A DNA stretch of 5,610 bases from NCBI GenBank assembly GCA_003230535.1, contig QIEW01000201.1:1-5610 (forward strand). Direction: 5' to 3'. Shown in pieces: positions 1-4,522 of the stretch. The DNA is from a bacterium. Its GTDB lineage: Bacteria; SZUA-182; SZUA-191. Below the pieces are notes generated by a model. It was not told the DNA's origin, searched no databases, and saw only the letters and a list, made by a program, of their open reading frames with translations. The position numbers were made by a program, and so were the translations under genes. Each line of letters starts with the position of its first letter. Position 1 is the first letter of the stretch.

Positions 1-321
1 GTTACTTATGGGGCTCTCAAACTTATCTATGACGAATACCCGCCCCATAGCAGTCTGAACTATATCTGGGCCAATAAAACCCACAAAAAAAATATAATCG
101 TCAGTCCATACACTAACAAGGCGATGATGATCCCGCTCCAGGAAGGAAACGTGAACGCAGGAAAATGGATGTCGCAAGAGGTCAATATTATTGAGGACTA
201 CCGCAAGGCTTTCGGTAAAACTCCCCCTTCCGTAGCCAAAATTGCCATTATGAACGATTCAGACAACACGGGAGAGGCGTCGGTTTCCTATGTTGACTAT
301 ATCCAAGTCTACAGCAAGTAA
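1..321 (+). CDS. DUF3047 domain protein, C-terminal part (5' end outside window)
   Basis: Frame 1 is open from the first base to the TAA at 319-321, so this is the last 106 residues of a gene that begins left of the window. An ATG at 124 is internal and should not be taken as the start. The visible protein shows features I associate with the C-terminus of DUF3047: a SLNYIWANK segment near residue 19, a SPYTNKAMMIPL segment near 35, a W followed by an EDYRKAFG segment near 65, and an AIMNDSDNTGEASVSYVDYI ending. DUF3047 has no established biochemical role that I know of; members are usually exported or envelope-associated, but the N-terminus that would show a signal peptide is missing. The gene lies 39 bases before the DUF2064 gene on the same strand, so co-transcription is likely. 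Family assignment is from recognised motifs, not a search. Confidence 0.8.
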   Translation, partial: VTYGALKLIYDEYPPHSSLNYIWANKTHKKNIIVSPYTNKAMMIPLQEGNVNAGKWMSQEVNIIEDYRKAFGKTPPSVAKIAIMNDSDNTGEASVSYVDYIQVYSK

Positions 322-351
322 AATTCCAAAGTACAGGCCATTATCTTAAAT

Positions 352-358
352 GAGGGAG
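352..358 (+). promoter_or_regulatory. Ribosome binding site for the TTG-started DUF2064 gene
   Basis: GAGGGAG is a purine-rich Shine-Dalgarno match. Counting from its GAGG core there are five bases to the TTG at 361. No ATG or GTG lies in this frame between the upstream stop at 319-321 and 361, so the site supports TTG as the true start. Confidence 0.6.
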
Positions 359-360
359 AA

Positions 361-999
361 TTGTCTGCGGCAGAAGAGCGACTGATTGTATTTACCCGTT
401 ATCCCGAGCCGGGAAAGACCAAAACCCGCCTCATCCCTGCCCTGGGAGCACAAAGGGCGGCCATCCTCCACTCTCAGCTAACGGAGCATACCTTAGCTTG
501 GGTCAGGCAGTTGGAAGCTCGCTGTCCTGTATTTGTAGAGGTGCGTTATACGGGGGGGAGTAAGCAATTAATGGAGAATTGGCTGGGGGCGGACCTCCAC
601 TATCGTCGCCAAGGTCCAGGTGATCTTGGAAAGCGCATGGGCCGGGCTTTTGATAATGCGTTTGCGGATGGGATGAAGCGGGCGGTTATTGTGGGAACCG
701 ATTGTCCGGGTTTAAACGCTGACATTGTCCAACAAGCATTAACTGCGCTACAGAGAAAGAGAAACGATGTGGTGTTGGGGCCGGCAGAAGATGGCGGTTA
801 CTACCTGATCGGGTTGCGTTACGCAGTCCCGCAGCTTTTTAACGGACTTCCTTGGGGGACGGGTAAAGTGTTGGAGATGAGTATGCGGATTGCCGGTTCC
901 CTCGGCCTGTCAGTAGTTTCTTTAAATCCGCTGGAAGATGTAGACCGCCCGGAAGATTTACCTGTTTGGGAGAAGCAGGCCAGCCTGCTTTTTGATTAA
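361..999 (+). CDS. TIGR04282 / DUF2064 family GT-A-fold transferase-like protein
   Basis: This 212-residue protein has the hallmarks of DUF2064 (TIGR04282, 'transferase 1, rSAM/selenodomain-associated', now annotated as arsenosugar biosynthesis glycosyltransferase). The fold is a nucleotide-diphospho-sugar transferase (GT-A) fold, distantly like the guanylyltransferase CofC. Visible motifs are FTRYPEPGKTKTRL (11-24), the nucleotide-loop-like region; GDLGKRM (87-93); VGTDCPGL (111-118), carrying the probable metal-binding Asp114; LGPAEDGGYYLIGL (139-152); and LEDVDRPEDL (191-200). Length is typical, so the gene looks complete. The start is TTG, the only start codon available after the upstream stop, and it has a reasonable ribosome binding site. 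There is no signal peptide or membrane segment, so the protein should be cytoplasmic. Donor and acceptor are not shown by the sequence. The TIGR04283 partner family is encoded 238 bases downstream. No arsS or arsM gene is in view, so an arsenosugar role is family-level inference. Confidence 0.88.
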   Translation: MSAAEERLIVFTRYPEPGKTKTRLIPALGAQRAAILHSQLTEHTLAWVRQLEARCPVFVEVRYTGGSKQLMENWLGADLHYRRQGPGDLGKRMGRAFDNAFADGMKRAVIVGTDCPGLNADIVQQALTALQRKRNDVVLGPAEDGGYYLIGLRYAVPQLFNGLPWGTGKVLEMSMRIAGSLGLSVVSLNPLEDVDRPEDLPVWEKQASLLFD

Positions 1000-1092
1000 G
1001 ATACCCCTCATATTGCAGAGTATCGATAACCCACTTAAGCAACGGAGGCGGTAGCAAAAGGAAACTGGTTCCCTCCCCCAAGTACCTGTAAT

Positions 1093-1142
1093 AGAAGTTT
1101 TTTGAAAAGGGTCTGGGGAAAATCTTTTTCAAAAAGTTTTCT
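1093..1142. repeat. A/T-rich inverted repeat (imperfect hairpin)
   Basis: The left arm at 1093-1110 (AGAAGTTTTTTGAAAAGG) and the right arm at 1124-1142 (CTTTTTCAAAAAGTTTTCT) are near reverse complements with a bulge, around a G-rich loop at 1111-1123. It lies 94 bases after the DUF2064 stop and directly abuts the double-hairpin element at 1144-1215. It could form a cruciform or act as a weak bidirectional terminator, but it lacks a compact GC stem followed by a clean T-run, so I call it a dispersed-type repeat and not a proven terminator. Confidence 0.55.
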
Positions 1143-1143
1143 G

Positions 1144-1215
1144 TGGTGTCAGATTCTCAAATCGGACACCTCCTTCCTAAAACCGCAGTCAGGTCTGAGG
1201 ACCTGACTGCACAAA
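1144..1215 (-). repeat. Double-hairpin element A, copy 1
   Basis: This contains two hairpins. At 1186-1209 the 10-base arms CAGTCAGGTC and GACCTGACTG are perfect complements around the loop TGAG. At 1145-1170 the arms GGTGTCAGATT and AATCGGACACC pair with one mismatch. The reverse complement of the whole block matches 2375-2444: the 24-base palindrome is identical, followed by a shared CGGTTTTAGGA segment and a diverged second hairpin. The element ends 22 bases before the ATG of the TIGR04283 gene, so it would lie in that gene's leader. It encodes no protein and resembles a REP/MITE-type non-autonomous repeat. Confidence 0.85.
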
Positions 1216-1237
1216 GTGAAGAACTCTGTGATTTGGA

Positions 1238-2002
1238 ATGAATCTGGAAACCAAAGTAAGCGGCAGGGTTGTAAGGAAAGTTTGTATAAAACGCCCTCCG
1301 GAACTTAGTAGCACTCCTTTTTTATCGATTATCATTCCGGCGCTCAACGAAGAAGAAAATATTGCCCGGACATTAGCAAGCATCCGTAACACGCCCGATG
1401 CAGAAATTATTGTAGTTGACGGAAACAGCGCAGACAGGACGGTTGATGTGGCCCGTTCTTACGGGGTAAAGGCGCTTACAGCCAACCCGGGGCGCGCCGG
1501 GCAAATGAATGCCGGAGCGGCGGCAGCCAAAGGGAGAGCGCTTCTTTTCCTCCACGCCGACACCCTTCTGCCCGATGCTTTTGATGAGATTATACGACGG
1601 ATCATAGCTCAACCCGGTGTTTCCGCCGGAGCTTTCCGATTGAAAATAGATGCTCCATCCCGGGGATTGAGATTTATTGAGTGGGCGGCGAATTTGCGTT
1701 CTAAGTATTTAAAAATGCCTTATGGTGACCAGGCGATTTTCTTGAGGGCGGATCTTTTTAATGATCTAGGCGGTTATGCAAAGGTTCCGATCATGGAAGA
1801 CGTGGAATTAATCCGGCGTCTAAGGTTACGGGGCCGGATAGCAATTTCAAACGCTCCGGTATTCACCTCGGCCCGCCGTTGGGAGAAACTCGGTCTTACT
1901 CGAACGACCTTAATCAATTATGGAATGATTATCGCTTACCATCTAGGCGTTTCAACCACAAGGCTTGCTCAATGGTATTACGGGCATAGAAGGCAACTCT
2001 GA
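1238..2002 (+). CDS. TIGR04283 family glycosyltransferase (GT2)
   Basis: This 254-residue protein is a family-2 glycosyltransferase of the TIGR04283 type ('transferase 2, rSAM/selenodomain-associated'; annotated as arsenosugar biosynthesis glycosyltransferase). Visible motifs in order: LSIIIPALNEEENI (29-42), the start of the nucleotide-binding fold; IIVVDGNSADRT (57-68); NPGRAGQMNAGAAAAKG (83-99), characteristic of the family; FLHADTLLP (104-112), where Asp108 occupies the DxD-like metal position; GDQAIFLR (163-170); MEDVEL (186-191), with the likely catalytic Glu/Asp pair; and RRW (213-215). The first ~27 residues precede the conserved domain and are not typical. ATG 1238 is the first start after an in-frame TGA at 1229, but no good ribosome binding site precedes it. 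No signal peptide is present. The likely partner is the DUF2064 protein upstream; donor and acceptor are unknown here. Confidence 0.88.
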   Translation: MNLETKVSGRVVRKVCIKRPPELSSTPFLSIIIPALNEEENIARTLASIRNTPDAEIIVVDGNSADRTVDVARSYGVKALTANPGRAGQMNAGAAAAKGRALLFLHADTLLPDAFDEIIRRIIAQPGVSAGAFRLKIDAPSRGLRFIEWAANLRSKYLKMPYGDQAIFLRADLFNDLGGYAKVPIMEDVELIRRLRLRGRIAISNAPVFTSARRWEKLGLTRTTLINYGMIIAYHLGVSTTRLAQWYYGHRRQL

Positions 2003-2074
2003 CCTGCTTGGGGGAAGGGGGATTTTATTTAACTCACCTTACGCAAGGATTGACAATCTACCAAAACCATAAAT

Positions 2075-2179
2075 TTTTAACCGCGGAGGACACAGAGAGC
2101 GCGGAGGATAAACTAATTGTTTTTCAATGAGTTGCAGAAGTACTACTCTCTGTGACCTCTGCGTTCTCTGCGGTTAAAA
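2075..2179. repeat. MITE-like inverted repeat with TTTTAACCGC ends
   Basis: The block begins TTTTAACCGC (2075-2084) and ends with its exact complement GCGGTTAAAA (2170-2179). Inside, CACAGAGAG (2091-2099) is matched by CTCTCTGTG (2146-2154), and both arms show a roughly 9-base purine-rich periodicity of the GCGGAGGA/GCAGAG type. The centre (about 2108-2145) is unique sequence. I recognise this general AACCGC-AGAG-rich inverted repeat as widespread in environmental bacterial genomes, but that is memory, not a search. No reading frame is present. Confidence 0.7.
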
Positions 2180-2201
2180 TCACCGAGCCTTGGTCAGTAT
2201 T

Positions 2202-2240
2202 TTAGTCTCCTCTAACCTCTCTTTGTCAAAGAGGGAAACT
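2202..2240 (+). repeat. Short C-rich hairpin repeat, copy 1
   Basis: CTCTTTG (2219-2225) and CAAAGAG (2227-2233) form a perfect stem around one central base, with CCT before and GGG after extending it. The layout (T/C-rich lead, CCTCTCTTTG, complement, then GAAACT) parallels the reverse complement of 4261-4298, so the two look like diverged members of one short repeat family in opposite orientation. Confidence 0.55.
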
Positions 2241-2358
2241 AACAGTAAAGTCTGAAGAACCCTTATAATTAAACCTTTCCAGTAACTTCAATTTTTTTTA
2301 GTTCCGCTAGCAACTCTTTGACTACAGTATTTCTCAATGTGCTGCAAGAATTTTATCG

Positions 2359-2376
2359 CATAGTTATTAACATATT
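2359..2376 (+). repeat. 18-base direct repeat, left copy
   Basis: CATAGTTATTAACATATT occurs here and again, identically and in the same orientation, at 2589-2606. The 212 bases between the copies consist almost exactly of double-hairpin element A copy 2 plus element B copy 1. The arrangement looks like a target-site duplication or an insertion scar, though 18 bases is long for most transposons. Confidence 0.85.
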
Positions 2377-2444
2377 TGTGCAGTCAGGTCCTCAGACCTG
2401 ACTGGCGGTTTTAGGATGTGTCAGATTTCCTGAATCTGACACCA
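2375..2444 (+). repeat. Double-hairpin element A, copy 2
   Basis: The first hairpin at 2381-2404 has perfect 10-base arms CAGTCAGGTC and GACCTGACTG around CTCA. The second at 2419-2441 has perfect 9-base arms TGTCAGATT and AATCTGACA around TCCTG. A GCGGTTTTAGGA linker joins them. The block is the inverted counterpart of 1144-1215, with an extra base before the linker and a few bases lost after it. It runs directly into element B copy 1. Confidence 0.85.
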
Positions 2445-2589
2445 GTGAGGTACTTGCAAAAGTCTGAAAATGTCATTCCCGAGCGCTTTTATCGGGAATC
2501 CAGATTGTGTAAAATCAGCAACTTATGGATTCCCGTTGGATTCCCGTTTTCACGGGAATGACAATCTAAGCTGGTTTTGCAAGAGGCTC
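2442..2589 (+). repeat. CATTCCCG-type element B, copy 1
   Basis: The block has short inverted ends built on TTGCAAAA (2454-2461) and TTTTGCAA (2575-2582), and two internal stem-loops: ATTCCCGA/TCGGGAAT (about 2475-2499) and ATTCCCGT/ACGGGAAT (about 2540-2559). The reverse complement recurs at 4372-4509 with only scattered differences. This copy has an 11-base tandem duplication, GGATTCCCGTT at 2527-2537 and 2538-2548, that the other copy lacks. The ATTCCC-N-GGGAAT core resembles very common dispersed repeats such as neisserial dRS3. It looks like a non-autonomous MITE-like repeat. Confidence 0.88.
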
Positions 2590-2606
2590 ATAGTTATTAA
2601 CATATT
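2589..2606 (+). repeat. 18-base direct repeat, right copy
   Basis: This is an exact copy of 2359-2376, immediately right of element B copy 1 and 26 bases before the stop codon of the solute-binding protein gene. Flanking bases differ from the left copy on both sides, which marks the boundaries of the duplication. Confidence 0.85.
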
Positions 2607-2631
2607 CTTCAATTATAGGGTATAAGCGCCG

Positions 2632-4200
2632 TTATTTAGGTTCCCACCACACCGATTTTAGTGAGGTAAAATCACCCGCCGGATAAAGAACAAATCCTTG
2701 GACTTCTTGCCGCATAGCGACCACATTCTGAAGATGCCACAAGCTGATATAGGGAACATCCTCGGCTAAGTGATGTTGCACTCTGTAATAGATGCTCTTG
2801 CGCTGCTCCAAATCCACTGTAGTTCTCCCAAGCTCCAATAGTTTATCCAATTCAGGATTTATATAATGCCCGCGGTTGGCCCCCTGCGGCGGCACACTGG
2901 AGGAATGGAAAATATAGTAATAAATATCAGGGTCGGTAACCCCCACCCACTGCAAGGTATAAAGCTGGAAATTACCCGCCCCGATATCGGCAAAGAAAGT
3001 CCCCCACTCATAACTCCTAAGGTCCACCCCCACCCCGACTTTGCGCCACTGATCCTGGAGCACCTCGGCTATCCTCCGGGCCAGCTCATTCTGCGAGGTT
3101 TTATAACTTAAGGTGAACCGGACCTGCGGCCCGTCGCCGTCCGGATCAGGGAAGCCCGCCTCATCCAGGAGCCGCTTAGCCTTTTTGGGATCATACCCCC
3201 ACTCCGGCAAGTCCGGCGCATAAGCCCAGTTCCCGGCCGGCAGCAGGCTAGAAGCGGGAGAGGCCAGTCCCCCCAGAATATGGTCGATAATAGAGGGCCG
3301 GTCTATGGCCAGGGTCAATGCCTGCCGGATCCGCTTTATCCTTAATAGAGGGTCTTGAAGATTAAATCCGACATAAGCATAAGATGTCCCCTGAGCAATA
3401 GACACTTTCAGCTTGGGATTAGCCTGAAGTCGCGGGAGAATGTCAGGGGGGATGGAATTTTGCAACAAATGCAAAGTGCCTTTCTCCAGTTCCAGGAGCC
3501 GCACAGTATCTTCCGGAATAATTCGATAAGTCAGATACTCAGTTTTAGGTCGGCCTTCAAAGTAGTCGGCGAATGCCTGTAACTCCAAGCGCTCATCCGA
3601 CTGCCAACGAAGGAAGCGATAGGGGCCGGAGCCTACCGGTTTTTGGGATAAATCTTCATCGGCTTTATCCTTGGGCACAATCCCCAAGGTCAGATTGGTA
3701 AGGAAGGGCGCAAAGGGAGTTTTGAGATGGAATATTACCGTATATTTATCCGGCACCTCAATGCGGGAGAGGTTTTCATAGCTCCCCCGGCGCGGGGAGG
3801 CAAAACCCTGGTCGAGTATAGATGTAAAAGTGTATTTTACGTCCTCAGCGGTAAGCTCCCGACCATGATGGAATTTTACCCCCGGCCGTAGCCGGAATAC
3901 ATACCGGTTAGGTTCCGGCTGCTCCCAAGAGAGAGCTAAGTCCGGGACCAGATTGTCCTGGGGATCCTTCCGCAGAAGACCGCTATAGACCAGTTGGATT
4001 ACCCTGGCCGAGGCCGCGTCAGTCGCCCGGCGGGGATCGAGGTTGGTTGGATTAGCCTCCAGTCCCACTACCAGATGCTGGGTCGGTTTTTGGGGTTTAG
4101 CCCCCTCATGACCGGAATCACAAGCCAGCCCAGCCAGCAATAGCAGAAGAAGGAAAATTTGCACGCTAAAGTACTGCCGCCAAACAGAAAAAGTTTCCAT
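2632..4200 (-). CDS. Peptide/nickel-type ABC transporter substrate-binding lipoprotein (SBP family 5)
   Basis: This 522-residue extracytoplasmic binding protein belongs to the SBP_bac_5 (OppA/DppA/NikA) family. Residues 1-26 form a lipoprotein signal: one Arg at 8, a hydrophobic run (15-25), then GLAC with Cys27 as the lipidated residue. The mature domain starts near 43 (VVGLEANPTNLDP), has the family signature LRPGVKFHHGRELTAEDVKY (104-123), GSGPYRF (190-196), and a YVGFNLQDPLLRIKRIRQAL segment that is conserved in the family. Length is normal, so the gene is complete. ATG 4200 is the first start after an in-frame stop at 4204-4206, but I see no clear ribosome binding site before it. Asp28 follows the lipidated Cys; in enterobacteria this retains lipoproteins in the inner membrane, which may or may not apply here. 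No permease or ATPase gene is adjacent, so its partners must be encoded elsewhere. Ligand specificity cannot be read from the sequence. Confidence 0.9.
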   Translation of the reverse strand: METFSVWRQYFSVQIFLLLLLLAGLACDSGHEGAKPQKPTQHLVVGLEANPTNLDPRRATDAASARVIQLVYSGLLRKDPQDNLVPDLALSWEQPEPNRYVFRLRPGVKFHHGRELTAEDVKYTFTSILDQGFASPRRGSYENLSRIEVPDKYTVIFHLKTPFAPFLTNLTLGIVPKDKADEDLSQKPVGSGPYRFLRWQSDERLELQAFADYFEGRPKTEYLTYRIIPEDTVRLLELEKGTLHLLQNSIPPDILPRLQANPKLKVSIAQGTSYAYVGFNLQDPLLRIKRIRQALTLAIDRPSIIDHILGGLASPASSLLPAGNWAYAPDLPEWGYDPKKAKRLLDEAGFPDPDGDGPQVRFTLSYKTSQNELARRIAEVLQDQWRKVGVGVDLRSYEWGTFFADIGAGNFQLYTLQWVGVTDPDIYYYIFHSSSVPPQGANRGHYINPELDKLLELGRTTVDLEQRKSIYYRVQHHLAEDVPYISLWHLQNVVAMRQEVQGFVLYPAGDFTSLKSVWWEPK

Positions 4201-4260
4201 AAGTTATAATTTTATCTTATTCCATTAATAAAAGAGGGAGACAAAGGGTTCCCAGAAGCT

Positions 4261-4298
4261 GGGTTCCCCCCTTTAATAAAGGGGGGCAGAGGGGATTT
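4261..4298 (-). repeat. Short C-rich hairpin repeat, copy 2
   Basis: CCCCCCTTT (4266-4274) and AAAGGGGGG (4278-4286) form a perfect 9-base stem with loop AAT. Read on the minus strand the block is AAATCCCCTCTG followed by the palindrome and GGAACCC, matching the layout of 2202-2240. A second small hairpin, CCCAG-AAG-CTGGG (4251-4263), overlaps its left end. On the minus strand the stem is followed by GGAACCCAGC and not by T residues, so it is not a standard terminator. Confidence 0.65.
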
Positions 4299-4371
4299 AA
4301 ACCCGCACCGAATAGGCGCTTTGCTCACTCATAGAACAGCGGAGCTTTTGCTAAAAAATGCAGTATATCCG

Positions 4372-4509
4372 GAGTCTCTTGCAAAACCAGCTTAGATTGT
4401 CCCCTCCCGTGAAAACGGGAATCAATAAGTTGCTGATTTTACAAATCTGGATTCCCGATAACAGCGCTCGGGAATGACATTTTGGAGACTTTTGCAAGTA
4501 CCTCTCTGG
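4372..4509 (-). repeat. CATTCCCG-type element B, copy 2
   Basis: The reverse complement matches 2442-2589 over its whole length, including both ends (CCAGAGAGGTACTTGCAAAA at one and GGTTTTGCAAGAGACTC at the other) and the AAAATCAGCAACTTAT centre. It differs by scattered substitutions, lacks the 11-base duplication, and has GAGGGG where the other copy has GAATG. It ends 13 bases after the RibBA stop codon. With copy 1 it brackets the solute-binding protein gene in inverted orientation. Confidence 0.88.
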
Positions 4510-4522
4510 ATAACCCAAATTA

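Larger units (their letters stand above)
2003..2631. other. Gene-free, repeat-filled convergent intergenic region
   Basis: This 629-base stretch lies between two converging genes and holds no credible gene. From left to right it carries a 105-base AACCGC-bounded inverted repeat, a C-rich short hairpin, a segment with a short protein-like minus-strand reading frame (2269-2337), double-hairpin element A copy 2, and CATTCCCG element B copy 1. The last two are enclosed by an 18-base direct repeat. The stem-loops could terminate transcription from both sides, but none has the compact stem plus T-run of a standard intrinsic terminator. Nothing notable was seen in 2003-2073. Confidence 0.8.
4201..4522. 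other. Intergenic region between RibBA and the binding-protein gene
   Basis: This 322-base gap lies between two minus-strand genes. It carries a C-rich hairpin (4261-4298) and the second copy of element B (4372-4509). The remaining 4299-4371 shows nothing I can interpret. The A/T-rich stretch just before the binding-protein start (about 4201-4232) could hold its promoter, but I could not find a convincing -35/-10 pair. The hairpins are likely to uncouple transcription of the two genes, which have unrelated functions. Confidence 0.7.

Noticed and set aside
839-1132. 97-codon minus-strand reading frame overlapping the end of the DUF2064 gene
   Set aside because: It runs antisense to a well-supported gene, its N-terminus is translated from the A/T-rich hairpin at 1093-1142, and the product has no recognisable motif.
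1186-1209. Perfect 10-base stem read as an intrinsic terminator for the DUF2064 gene
   Set aside because: No T-run follows on the plus strand, the stem lies 187 bases after the stop codon, and an exact inverted copy exists at 2381-2404, so a dispersed repeat explains it better.
2381-2559. Series of palindromes read as a CRISPR array
   Set aside because: The units differ in sequence, are not regularly spaced, and no constant repeat alternates with unique spacers.
4201-4232. Promoter or leaderless start for the solute-binding protein gene (TAAAAT about 10 bases before the ATG on the minus strand)
   Set aside because: No recognisable -35 element lies at a suitable distance and the region is simply A/T-rich, so the match is weak.
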